Positions 49,601-64,000 of a DNA stretch of 64,000 nucleotides are shown piece after piece. The translations under genes and the position numbers were made by a program. Below the pieces are notes generated by a model. The model did not search any database. It was given only the letters and a program-made list of their open reading frames with translations, and was not told where the DNA came from. Every line of letters begins with the position of its first letter. Position 1 is the stretch's first letter. The stretch comes from Anas platyrhynchos (Eukaryota > Chordata > Aves > Anseriformes > Anatidae). Location of the stretch: contig NC_092606.1 of assembly GCF_047663525.1 (NCBI RefSeq), positions 7,810,501 to 7,874,500 of the forward strand, given 5' to 3'.

Positions 49601-50980
49601 GAGGGCGGGGAAAGAAAAACCAAAAACTGGCAGATGTGAGCGAGCGAGGGCTACGAAACGGCATGTTCAGCTTTCTTTCCAATTTTAACTTGTCCTTGAC
49701 CTCCCTTCGCTCCTTCCCAGCAGCGTTGGCTCCTCTCCGCGCCCGCCCCATGACGCCCCGGTGCGGACGGATGTTTTCGGTGGTGCTCAGCCCGCGGCAG
49801 CGGCGTTTGCATCCCCGGTTGCCGTGACAACCCGCATCCCTGGCCGTGGGTTTGGCAGCTCCAAGGAAATCGGATGATGCTGGGATGCTGTGGGTACCGG
49901 CGGGTTTGGCGCACCCCTTCCCATCGTAGCCACGGGCGCACGCTCAGCCACATGGGGTATGGAGAGCCATGGGGTTATTTTGGGGGTAAAACCTGTTTTG
50001 GGACTCACCTCCAGCGACATGCACGACCCCATTGGTGAAAGGTCCAGGGATGGGTTCAATGCAAAGAGGGGGATTTGGGGGATTTTGTGCTCACCGGTGT
50101 GCGCCGAGGGGATGCCGCAGCCTCAGGAGCAGGCGGCACGAGGGCTACACCCAGCACAGCTGTGGTGGTGCTGGTCTGTGCTGGGCTGGGGACTGCACGT
50201 CTGGGGGGATGATGCCAACCAAGGTCCTCTTCCAAAATCCAGCCTTCATGGTGCTCCACGTCTTGGGACCCCATCAGCACCGTGGCACCTTTCTCCTGCT
50301 TGCAGCCTTTGGAAGGGGCACACGGGGCCACAATCCCCCAAAAATGCATGGGGACGGATGCCAGCATGAGCCCGGATTTGCTCCGAAGCACGACCCCGGC
50401 TGTGGCAGGAGTTTCCATTCAAAACACGACCACGGGGAGAGCCGTGGGTGATCTGGAGATGGAAACACATGGCCCCGAGCGTCCTGTTCCGCTCCCCAGA
50501 GGAGGCCGATCGCTTTAATTATCCTTTCCTTATTAATTATTTCTTTCGGAGATGATGGCAGGGCTTATTCAAACCTACGCAGCCGGGGGGAGCTAAGGTG
50601 AGGACTATTCTGGATGCAGTCAAAATTAGCACTGTTATTTGTATTCTTGTGCCCCACGAACGATTTAGCTGGTACTTTAAACATTCCCCACAGTCGTATC
50701 ATGCCACTCCTTCCATCTCGCCTTTGTCGTCCGATGCCAGAGACAAGCTCAGCTCCATTTCTAGTTTGGCTGCTCTGAAAACCCACAAGAAATCCCGATC
50801 TGGTGAGCACAGCTCCTTTTAGGGCTGAAGAATGCCCTCAGGCACCGCGCGCAGCTCCGCGGGCTCCCGGCCGCCCCCCAAATCTGCCACGAGCGGGCAG
50901 GGGGGGAAACAGCAGCACCACCAAGCACCAACCAAACAGCAAACAACAACAGGAAACCCAGAGTCGTCCGGTAAAATCGC
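46646..50980. other. Intergenic stretch between P2RX1 and ATP2A3
   Basis: No assignable exon on either strand. The stretch contains poly-A runs near 49019-49033 and 49241-49260, an AT-rich part near 50510-50720 and a GC-rich islet at 49490-49820. It probably holds the upstream control region of P2RX1, whose promoter faces away from ATP2A3's 3' end. Confidence 0.55.
49490..49820. promoter_or_regulatory. GC- and CpG-rich islet
   Basis: The segment is enriched in CG dinucleotides (CCCCGCGCGCTGG, GCTGCCGCGGCC, CCGCCCCGCCGCCG, TCCGCGCCCGCCCC, GCCCGCGGCAGCGG), with GC-box-like cores, and differs from its flanks. It lies about 3.2 kb upstream of the P2RX1 ATG. It could be a distal promoter or enhancer. 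No donor-bounded first exon with clear downstream partner was found. Confidence 0.35.
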
Positions 50981-50981
50981 T

Positions 50982-50987
50982 TTTATT
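50982..50987 (-). terminator. ATP2A3: Candidate distal ATP2A3 polyadenylation signal AATAAA
   Basis: AATAAA on the minus strand stands in a local AT-rich context (AGAAATAAAAGCG). If used by ATP2A3 it gives a 3' UTR of about 3.6 kb. A weaker AATATA at 53203-53208 could serve a shorter form of about 1.4 kb. Neither can be proved from sequence. Confidence 0.35.
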
Positions 50988-53900
50988 TCTGGTATTTCCG
51001 AAGTATAAAACACATCAGCCCAATATTGTACGGACAGAGGGGCCGGTGTGTGTGGCTGCGGCAAGCCTGACCGCGGCCTCCCGGCACACCTGGCTGGCCA
51101 CGGGGCACGGCTTGGGAAGGGGAAATTTAGTGGAAAAATATCTCTCGTATAACAAAATAGGAAACCTCGTTTTTCTCAGTTCTATCCCCTCCTCCCTCCC
51201 ACCCCAGATCGAATGCTTTACCTTTTGCTATGAAGCACGAGCTCATTTTTCTACGCCGCGCTGTTCAGGCAGCCCATAACCAACCCAGAGGCACGTTCCC
51301 AGCCCGAAGCCACCCAGCGAGGGCTTGCTGTTGCCTCCCCTGGGCCCCACGTGCCCGCACGGACCCAGCAGTGCCCACAGCTGGGACAGGAGCCCGCGGG
51401 ACCTGAGCCCCCATCACTGCTGGTCCGTGCAGATTTTAGCTCATTTAACGCCCTGCTCCTACCAAAAGCTGAGTGGCACCAAGAAGGCAGGTCCAGGGAG
51501 CACAGCTGCCCCCCTGCATCCCCTTCCTCGCTGCAGACACTAACCCAAAAAGCCCCCGTGAGCTCTGCACGGGGTGAAGCCCTGCTCCATCATCCCACAC
51601 ACCCCAACACAAAGTGCCACTGCACGGGGGGAAAGAAAAAAATCCCAGGTGGGACCGAGCAGGGACATCCAACCCTCCGGCACCTCAGATAAAGGACAGT
51701 GGCCACGCCAGGACCAAAAACCACAGTAACACCCAGAGGTGGTGCTGGGAACGGCTGTGCTGGAGCACCAGGAGCGATGTGATGCTAAGGGGGCTAAACT
51801 CAGCACCACCTCCCACCAGCAGGGCCACCGCCACCCGGCATCGGGCTCGTGCACCCACCGAGGAGCTCCGAAATCACACAGGGTCGGTATCCAGACCCTG
51901 AGCAGAAGATGCAAGGTGCTGAGCCTCTCGCTGATGCTTTTTCCCTTCCTGCTGCACCCCCTGCCAGCACCACCAGCTCCTCCAGCCACGCTGAGAATTC
52001 ATCCCCTGCCTGCCCTCGGCTGCTTGCTGCACCTAGCAGCAGAAGGAAGCACTGCCCTGCTGCTGGTCCTGCTCCTTCCCCAAGCAGAAAGGAGATGTGA
52101 GCAGGTCTGTGGGTATTTATCACCACAGCTGACCCCTGAGCCTCTTACCATGGGGTGGAAGCTGGCCCCAGGGGATGAGCAATTAAAGGGTGGGGGAAGA
52201 GAGAGATGTGGTTCAGCTGGGGGGAAGGGAAGCGGGATGCCTGCTCCACCACCTGATTTTCAGATGGATTTAGAGGTTTACGAGGAAAAAGCAAACACGG
52301 TTTGCTACTGCTGGGAGAAGCCTTGCCTGGGCCACAGCTCTGCTTTCTCACCCGTGATGGTTGGGGTTTGGTACCTTGTGGCACAGCCAGTGATGCTAAA
52401 ATAACCCAAGGCTGGCTGCTCTGCTAACAGTAAAATAACCCAAACACGACCTCTCTTCCCATTGCCTTTCTGCTAATGGGTTCGGGGATGTCTGCTCCAA
52501 TCACCCCCCTCTCTCTGGTGTCAGAGGAGACCAGATGAAAACCACCTACAGGAGTTTAACAACGAGTTAAAATTTCACCATTTCATCTCTCTGACCTGAA
52601 CCAGAGCTCCCGAGAGAGCCTGAGGCAGAAACCCCCGCAGACACGTCCCAGGGAGAGGCCAGCGGGCAGCTGAAAGCCCCACTGGGAGCAAATGGACGGG
52701 GCTGGGGTGCTCTAAATTGGATCCAGCCTCTCCCAAATTAATTTCCAGCCCCAGGGAAACACAAAAACAAACCTCTTCTGAACTCCCTGAGCCGGTACCA
52801 GTTGGGTCCTGGGTGAAATTCCTGCTGGTTATTTCCCCGAACAGAGGGGTGGAGGTGATCTGTACCAAACCAAGGTGAAATCCACCCATTTGGGGAAGGG
52901 AAAATCCACATTTACTTACTAAAGCCTTGTTTTGAAGGTTTAGGCAGTACCTGGGGCATGCCCCGCGCCCCTGTGCCAGGCTGAGTCTCGTTCATGGGAA
53001 AATCGCCTTTAAAAAGGAATTGGTTGCCCCCATGGGATCACCAATGAACTCAATTAGACATCGTATGTTTGAAAAATAAAACTTCTTCAAGACAAAGTAT
53101 AATAATATTTTTAAAAAATCAGCAACAACCTTCTTCTAACCACAGAGTAACTATAAAGACCTTTTTTAAAGAGCTCCATATTAAAATTTCTTGAATACAT
53201 TATATATTAAATACAGTAACAACATTTCATGCAAGGTTTTCTGTACAAGTAGATCAGCTCAGTAGTATAACAATTCTGTACATTCCCATTGGTCTGGGGG
53301 CTCTGCTCATCTTCGTCAATGCTGGTGATGGAGAAAAGAAAGGAAGGATGACTTTTGGCACGTACTGTCCAGAGAACGATGCACTCTTGCCCACGTGAAA
53401 GAGGAACAAGAAAAGCGCTGGAAGCTTTTAAGAGGCAAAAAAAAAAAAAGTAAAATAAAAACCCCAAGAGCAAAGAGCAAAATGCTATCCCGAAACCTGG
53501 CTCTAGTGCTGCCGCATCCTCCAAGCTGGGATTTAAGAGGAAGCTCAGGCAGGAGGCCGGCTGGCCCGACACCGTCAGGAGGGGTCGTGGGGAGAAGTGA
53601 GGACGGCAGGAGGGAGCCCTCGGGGGCTGGAGAAGAAACCACCCCCAGTGGCTTCCCCCCTGGGTGCCCTCCTGGCCCCCAGCAGCAAAATCCCAGCAGC
53701 AAAATCCCAGGAAACTCTGCTGCTGGTGCCCTACAAAAGGGATGCCACGAGAACACCGCTCCCGGAGGAGGACCATGGGGGGCCTTGGGGGTGCTTGGGG
53801 GCACTGCTGGCTTGGGGGCAGCTCACTGCTGTCAGGGCTGTGCTGTCCCCCGAAGATCTTACACTCTACACACTACTCCTGCCAGGAAAATAGCTGAAAA

Positions 53901-54634
53901 TCAACCGAGTGAAGGAGCGAGGGGCAGATATGAGGAAGGCCACGGGGCTCATCCCCTGTGCCTGGAGCGGGCACCTTTGCGCGAGCCTGGCTGTGATTTA
54001 GCCACTACAGGAGGGACCTCAGGGGGCATCGGGCAGAGGACGGGCAAGCCACCACCTCGCTTTGGTGTGGGATGAACCTGAGAAGGAGCAGGGCTTTCCA
54101 CGGCACGGGGATCACACCAGGGAGCCCTCCAGCCTCCACCGAACACGTGGCTGTGAGTGCCTCAAGGCCACCGGCACCTGGCCTCGCGGCTACCTTCAGG
54201 CCACCACCGTGTGCCCCCCCACCCGTCCCTCCAGCCGGACCCCACGGCACCCTGGCGACCCCCCGTGAAGGACACCTTGACCAAGCTTGCTCCACCAGGG
54301 CAAAGATTTGAAAAAAGGGGGTCTCCAATTCTGCAGGAAGAAATCCCCAAGGAAGAGCGTTGCGATGACCCTGTGGCCCGTGTACAGCTCCATCCCCAAA
54401 CCCTATGCCAGATGTCCAGTAATTGCACTGTTATGTACAGGAAAAAGAAAGCTACGAAACAAAACAAAACAAAACAAAAAATCGGTATTTTTCTTTTCGA
54501 CGATTCACCCGCTTTTGTCTGGTAGTCGGACACATGCATGTCCTGCTGGCTTCTAGCGATGGTCACGCATGCAAGACTTCAGTCCGAGTTACAAGTTAGG
54601 GGTCCTTTAGCTAGGAGTGCCTCCTTCGTGTCGT
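50988..54634 (-). other. ATP2A3: Probable ATP2A3 3' UTR and flank
   Basis: Downstream of the pump's stop codons the sequence is non-coding. The first part (about 54390-54630) and an AT-rich part (about 53040-53290) look like UTR. The minus transcript would carry a Pumilio-type site TGTACATA (54432-54439) and a GTGCAAT match to the miR-25/92 seed (54422-54428), only three bases apart. A 15-base direct repeat of AGCAGCAAAATCCC lies near 53681-53711. The 3' limit is uncertain. Confidence 0.5.
54464..54481 (+). repeat. AAAAC pentamer repeat in the ATP2A3 3' UTR
   Basis: Three to four ACAAA units (GTTTT in the transcript direction) lie in tandem. A simple repeat with no further meaning seen. Confidence 0.75.
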
Positions 54635-54654
54635 TCACTTCTTGTCCTCTTCTC
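54579..54654 (-). CDS. ATP2A3: ATP2A3 terminal exon read in the alternative frame (SERCA3b-like tail)
   Basis: If the 73-nt form of the 58.1-kb exon is spliced here, the frame shifts and reads GRRGQEVNDTKEALLAKGPL to CNSD, with TGA at 54579-54581. Counting from human SERCA3 numbering of the common part, the whole pump would be about 1042 residues, which agrees with the length I remember for chicken SERCA3. This is inference from splice sites and length. Confidence 0.65.
54635..54654 (-). CDS. ATP2A3: ATP2A3 terminal exon, short tail (SERCA3a-like)
   Basis: Joined directly to the M10 exon, this 20-nt coding piece gives GEEDKK and TGA, a short acidic-basic tail like the mammalian SERCA3a ending (EEMSQK). 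The acceptor TTTTCCTTCATTTTAG is strong. The total length would match the 999 residues usual for SERCA3a. The 3' UTR follows directly. Confidence 0.88.
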
Positions 54655-54659
54655 CTAAA

Positions 54660-57600
54660 ATGAAGGAAAATGAGAAAAAGTATTGGCGGGGGGCTGGAAG
54701 CAGAGCAGCTCCCCGCTTCTGGCATCAGGAGAGGGTCCTTCCTGCTCGGGCTGGGTGAGGAGGAGGAGGATGGTCCCTGGGGGAGGAAGGGCTCAGCATA
54801 GGGAAAAAGGACGAGCCAGAGGCAGGCAGCTGGGAACGGGATGGGACGGGATGGGATGGACAGGATCCCTCGGTCTTGCCCCCAGGGAAAGCAGAGCAGG
54901 AGGCTCTGCTCTGCCTCCCCCGCTGCGTCCCACTGCTCGTCCCGATGGACGGATGGGTGCTGCTCAGCGGATAGGCACACGCACTGAGCATTTACACCCA
55001 CGTACAGCTCCGGGACAATGAGCAAGGACCGAGCTACCCATAGCACTTCTTGGGGTTTTGCAGGTGCAGCTCTGTGATGCTAAATCAATCCATTTTCCTG
55101 CTTGGGAAACTGAGGCACGGCCAGCAGGTGAGACGGCTCCAGTCCGTGAACACTTAGCAGAAAGCAAAGGAGCAAACCCAAAGCTTGGGACTGCCACAGC
55201 CCCAGGGCTGCCCTTCTTCAGCCTGAGCTCGTGGGAGCAGGCTGCAGACCTCAACTCACACCCACCTGATCCCTGATTTTCAAGCAGCCAAGAGCAGATT
55301 ATGGAGGTGGGAGAAAACCAGCTGCAAAGTCTGTGCAGCAGAGCTACTTGCATTTATTTCCTTTTTCTTATTTCTTTATTTATTTTTTAAAGACAGCACT
55401 TCCTGAGAAGAATTATACAATCCCTGCCTATAAATCTTTGGGCTGTATCCCTGTATCTCTCACCCCTGTATCACTGATCCTATCTCTGGTGGGCTGCTGC
55501 CACTGTGCCCTTGCCAACACAGGTGCTGCCTGAGCTTACGGCCAGGGAAGTGAATAAATAACAGTGGAGAAAGAAGGAAAAAACAGAACAACAGAAAATA
55601 AACTTTTCCCCAACTTCTGCCAGAATACCTTCCCAGAGCTGGCTGCAGGATTCCTGCCCGAGAAGACACGGATCCCACCAGCAGCATCCCCTGGGTTGAC
55701 CCAGCACTGTGTGGAGCACGCCGGGGATGCTGCTGGAGCCCAGGGCTTGTGCTAAAACTTCATTGCAAAACCTCCAAGCCCTCTGCTCCGAGCTGCAGGG
55801 GCATTTCAGGCAGCCGGGTAGCTTGCCAGCCACATGGCTTCCCCCACATGCTTTATGTCACAGCACAGGGTGTGCAAGGAGGCAGGCGCGGGGCAGGGAT
55901 GGGGACAGGAAGGGGACCCAGCTGCGGTGCCAGCAGCGACCGTTTAACCACAGCCTCGGGCCCCCAAACCTCGGCGGATGCTCTGGGAAATGTTCCTGCA
56001 AGCAACAGAGCCAGCACGCAGCGTTTCTGTAAGAACTGAAGCCAGGAATGGGTCTGGCACCTGCACAGGGTCAGCGGGACCCCGTCCCTCGCTGTGGGCT
56101 CTGCCCCAGGGACACGCTGTGGGGGCTCAGGACCACTCACATGGGGTGGTCACAATGTGCTCACACCCCTCTGGATCCTGCCTCTCACCCCCACGTCCTT
56201 AAACTCCTGCAAATCTGCATCCAGCCTCCGGCAGCCCGGCTCCTCCGAGATCTGCTCTGCACCAGGCGAGGCTCTGGGATCGTCCCCTCGTTTTTGGCTT
56301 TAGTTTTAGTGTGCTACTGGAAGGGGTGATGCTGGAGGGATGCAGCCCAGCACCAATCCCTCCCTCCACCCAGGGAACTGCTGCAGCCGTAGGGCTCTAA
56401 AAATCTCACAGACCCTGCTGCAGTGGGGAAACCCACAGCAGAGACCCCAGGAGAAAGGGAACCCCCCCGTCCCCCATCCCCTTTTGCAATGCCGGGGCAG
56501 CGGCACCGCGTGCTTCCCTCCGCTCTTCCGTTTCTAAAGTGTGTGCACACATGCCAAAAAAAAATGGGAAAAGAAACCAAAGCAAGGCAACAGAGCTGTA
56601 AAACCCCATCCAGAGAGACTCACACACTGAAAGGTGCAGCACATCCCGTGCACACACACACTACCCTACAAGGGCACGCCGGGATGCTCGGGGCGCTCGC
56701 TGCGCTCCCGCAGCAGGGACAGCTCCAGGGAAAATGGGGCTGGGGCAGCCCCTGGGCTCCTGAGGGAGTTTTAGGGACTGCGACTGTCCCCAGGGTGGGT
56801 CCACGGGGGGTCTTGCTGTGGCTTTTTTGTGAGCAGACACGGAGATTTCAGTCCCTGCAGGTTTTAGGCTGGCTCTGGTTCAGGCTGGGATGCGGAGCCT
56901 GGGTGGCAGGGACAGCGGCACGCTCACAGCACGGCCTCCTCTGCCAAGCGCCCTCCTCTCGGAGCACTCAGAGCACAAGGATGCCCCGGGCTTTGCAGAT
57001 ACGAGGGGCCCAAATCTCCCGTGGAGGTGGTGGGGACACTCACACAGCTGCAATCCCAGCTGCTGTGGCAGGAGGCTGCGGAGCGTGGTGTCACTGCCGG
57101 GGAGGGGACAGGCACCAGTGGCACGGCCACCACCTTGCAAATCCTGAGAAATCAGCCAGGAGCAAAGCCAAAGAGCTACAGAAGTGCTACAAAAATAGCC
57201 AAGGTGCTCCTCGGGCAGGGCATCACCTCGCTGCCTCGGCAGAACTGTCCCCAGAAGCACTGCTGGGGCGTTGGGGTTTTCAGGAGCAGCACCACTGCCA
57301 CGGGCAGCTGCCAGGGGAAGCACCCACTTCTCGACTGCCCCGGCTTTTATCATGGCACAGAGGAGCCCCTGCCGTGGCTGTGCTTCCAGGCTTGGAGCCA
57401 GCGCCTGCAGTTTGTACCTCCTGAAACCCACTGAGGCAAGAGACTACTGCAAGATCCAGGCACAGATGGCTGGAAACTTCCCTTCTGCACACCGCAGGGC
57501 TCACAAAGAGCAACACGCTTAAGAAACAAATACCAAAAACATTGGGGCAAGAGGGGGTGCCACGTCCCGGTGCCAGGAGCAGAAACCTGCGAGGGCCAGA

Positions 57601-58022
57601 GGTGGATGTGGGCAGCGACCCCGCGCCCTGCCTGCGAGATGGAAGCGACCTGGGGCTGGGGAGAGGAACACAAAACACAGAGACCACGGTGAAAGCCACG
57701 AGCCTCAGCTTCCTGCAGCTCCAAGGACGAGGAAACCCAGCGTAATGGAAACGCTGCTTATCTCAGGCTGATCAAAGGAGAAACTTTTCCATGCAAAACC
57801 CGAATCAGCAGAACCCACAGCTAAATATTTGCACCTGCCAAGTGACCGCCCTTGGCCACCCCTCGGGTTTTGGCCTCTCTGCTGGCAGCTGCAGGAGGTC
57901 CCAGGTTGGAGACCGTCCCCGAGCCCTGCCCTGCACAGGGCTCAGACTGGCCCAAACTCCTCGCCACCTTCACCCAGACGTGCTCTGGGTCCCCCCCGAC
58001 ACGACCAAGGCTTGGCAGGGGA
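54660..58022 (-). other. ATP2A3: ATP2A3 intron between alternative tail exons
   Basis: No further exon of the gene was recognised. A 333-codon open frame runs antisense through it (56423-57424 on the plus strand), but it has no domain and its GC-rich composition explains its length. An AT-rich patch lies at 55350-55400. Confidence 0.6.
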
Positions 58023-58117
58023 TCAGACCCCAGGGGACGCCCACCCTTGCTCTGGAGTCCTGCAGGTTTTCAACTGGTGCTCCCCGCTCCACGTGTTTCT
58101 TACCGTCCTGAGAATGC
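58023..58117 (-). CDS. ATP2A3: ATP2A3 alternative tail exon (SERCA3b/c-like)
   Basis: A strong acceptor (GGTTTTTTTACCAG) starts this exon. Joined to the M10 exon it gives glycine, then ILRTVRNTWSGEHQ on to WASPGV and TGA at 58023-58025. This resembles the mammalian SERCA3b/c tail (LLRTVSQAW), as I recall it. An internal donor (CAAGG then GTGGGC) ends the exon at 58045, making it exactly 73 nt, which I recall as the size of the short human form. Splicing from there to the 54.65-kb exon opens a third frame. A second in-frame acceptor lies upstream at 58153 (TTTAAAG), closer in position to the mammalian exon start. Confidence 0.85.
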
Positions 58118-58153
58118 CTGGTAAAAAAACCACAACACCACATTTAAAAGTGG

Positions 58154-60123
<1,970 letters not shown>

Positions 60124-60659
60124 TTAATAGGGAAGGAGACAGGATTTCCTTTTGTTTAAAAGATGAGCTTCTATCGCATGACACAGATTGAGAAAAAAAT
60201 TTGTCCCAGGTACAAGGAGGGATTTCCTCAAGGTTTGTCATGATCCCAAGAAGGGTCAAAAATGGTGCCCCTCACTTCTCCCTCCGATGGGAAAAGTGAA
60301 GCACAAGCTAGGACTGGGTGCACATGGTCACGGAGGTGCTCAGCAGCAGCACGAGGGAGAACAGCAGCTCCTGGGATCAGTGACCCTCTTGATGCCACAC
60401 ACCCTTGGGAATTAATCATGACTGGACTGCAAAGGGAGACGATGCCCCCAAAAGGGGCTGAGCCTGGAGGCAGCTACACGGCTTTGCCTTGAGGAGAGGG
60501 TCTGACTTGTCGGGCCATGGTGACTCCCGGGCCCTGTGCTGGTTTGAGTCACAGGACCTGGCCCTGAGGGCACTCCAGACCCCAAGGTTGCCCCAGGAGA
60601 TGTCCTCGCCCACAAGCGGAGCCCCCAGGCTGCACAAAGAGTTGGCACAGGGCACTCAC

Positions 60660-60777
60660 GGGCATGGGCTTGACGTAGAGGATGAAGAAGTGCAGAGCCA
60701 TGGACATGACGATGGCCCCCAGCAGCCAGATGTTGAGCCATGGGGGCATCCGCAGCAGCGACTGGTTCTCGGAGACA
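60660..60777 (-). CDS. ATP2A3: ATP2A3 exon, helix M9 region
   Basis: It encodes [20 protein letters not shown] through [31 protein letters not shown] is conserved in all SERCA pumps; the rest is membrane helix M9. The acceptor is TTTCGCAG and the donor CCC then GTGAGT. Confidence 0.97.
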
Positions 60778-60952
60778 CTGCGAAAGCAAGGGGACAGCGT
60801 CAGTGCAAAAAGCCTCCTGGTGCCCACACAGCCCAGCTCCAGGCTGTTCAGCTTCAGGCTTTGCCATCATTTGGATCCAGACACCCAGCAGAATGGCTCT
60901 GCTGAGCCAAAACAAAGCCCTTGGCCACTGACAGATCCCCCGAGAGACCCTA

Positions 60953-61276
<324 letters not shown>

Positions 61277-61481
61277 TCAGCTTCTGTATCGTGGCTTAGA
61301 GATTTTCATGGGTGGTTAATAGGGTGCTTGAGCATAAACAGATCTCCAGCAAAAAATCCTTTTCCACTGCATGCCACACTGGGGTGAGGTGGCACACGGT
61401 TCCCCAGCATTCAGAGACAGCAATGCAATAATTGACCCCATTCAGCGTGGGTTTGGGACCACTTTCAGCTTCTTGGGATCA

Positions 61482-61736
<255 letters not shown>

Positions 61737-61779
61737 TCAGTTGCAGCCCCCACCACGGCCCCCCACGCCCCCTGCCTCA

Positions 61780-62274
<495 letters not shown>

Positions 62275-62275
62275 T

Positions 62276-62470
62276 CAGAGGTTGGTGAGGCACTGGAGCA
62301 GGCTGCCCAGAGAGCCTGGGGATGCCCCATCCCTGGAGGTGCTCAAGGCCAGGTTAGACGAGGCCCTGGGCAACCTGATCTGGTGGGTGGCATCCCTGCC
62401 TATGGCATGGGGTTGGAACTAGAGGATTTTTGAGGTCCCTTCCAACCCAGGCTGTTCTATGTTTCTATGA
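62276..62470 (+). mobile_element. CR1 LINE 3' fragment in an ATP2A3 intron
   Basis: The segment matches the 3' end of avian CR1: AGGCACTGGAGCAGGCTGCC, GATGCCCCATCCCTGGAGG, GGGTTGGAACTAGA, AGGTCCCTTCCAACCCAGGC, then the terminal 8-mer pair TTCTATGT-TTCTATGA. It is 5'-truncated, as nearly all CR1 copies are. It lies antisense to the gene, between the M5 and M6-M7 exons. It is the clearest lineage marker in the window. Confidence 0.93.
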
Positions 62471-62682
62471 AATGCAAGGGCAAAAGATGCTCGAGCTCTC
62501 CCTGCCCTCTGCAGGGCTGCAAACGCGCTGCAGGGGATGGCAGGGAATGGCCGGCAGGGACAGGGACAGGACCTGGTGAGGAGGGCATCGGTGCCACCTG
62601 TTGCCACCACCCCACACACAAACACCCACCTCAGGTGCCCAAACCCACGTCCCCACCGCTGCTCCCCGGGACGCGGTGCTCA

Positions 62683-63337
<655 letters not shown>

Positions 63338-63618
63338 TTAAACCCTGAGAGAACGCAGCCACGTCCCTCTGCACCATGAAACTGTCCCAGGTACAGCGAT
63401 CCCAGGGCACTTGGGGACTTCTCAGGGGAGGAAACCCTTGGGACATGGCCTGTCAATGGACGCACCCCGTGATCCCAATGCAAGGGGATGCTCCCACCCC
63501 CTCCAGTGCTCCTCACACGTTTCTACTCTGCTCCCATCCCTCCTGGAGGTCCCCAGATCCCTCTCAGCAACCACCCCATATGGATGGGACAGCATCATTG
63601 GCTTTGGGATCAGCCTCA

Positions 63619-64000
<382 letters not shown>

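Noticed and set aside
53207-53335. Minus-strand peptide-like stretch (ITSIDEDEQSPQTNGNVQNC) in AT-rich sequence
   Set aside because: It looks coding at first sight, but it lies in the probable ATP2A3 3' UTR, has no convincing acceptor and matches no pump or channel sequence.

Overview
The window is vertebrate nuclear DNA, most likely from a bird. Coding information is split into short exons with GT-AG introns. A CR1-type LINE 3' end (about 62276-62470) carries the terminal 8-base repeats typical of bird and reptile CR1. The DNA is GC-rich, has few recognisable transposable elements and contains a strong CpG island, as on an avian microchromosome. No bacterial-style gene, operon, CRISPR array or rRNA/tRNA gene was seen.

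Two genes can be read with confidence, both on the minus strand. P2RX1 (about 37.3-46.4 kb) is complete: twelve coding exons join into one 390-residue ATP-gated cation channel. The 3' half of ATP2A3 (SERCA3 calcium pump, about 54.6 kb to the right edge) follows; it starts beyond the window. Eight constitutive exons cover the nucleotide-binding/phosphorylation domain through the last membrane helix. Two further exons (58.0-58.2 kb and 54.6 kb) encode alternative C-terminal tails. The order P2RX1-ATP2A3 on one strand matches the mammalian arrangement, from memory of human 17p13. Both products handle calcium: P2X1 admits it at the plasma membrane and SERCA3 returns cytosolic calcium to the endoplasmic reticulum.

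Region by region: 1-29.1 kb has no exon I can assign to a gene, only AT-rich islands resembling conserved non-coding elements, small repeats and a few splice-site-bounded candidate exons. 29.9-30.5 kb is a CpG island with divergent splice donors, probably the promoter of a gene running left; by synteny CAMKK1 is expected there, but no kinase exon was recognised. 30.5-37.3 kb looks intergenic. 37.3-46.4 kb is P2RX1. 46.4 kb to about 51 kb is intergenic, with a GC-rich islet at 49.5-49.8 kb. About 51-54.6 kb is probably ATP2A3 3' UTR and flank. 54.6-64 kb is ATP2A3.

The most interesting signal is the 3' end of ATP2A3. Its splice sites and frames predict three different pump C-termini, like the SERCA3a/b/c system of mammals but with bird-specific sequences. 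I found nothing that looks like a wholly new system.
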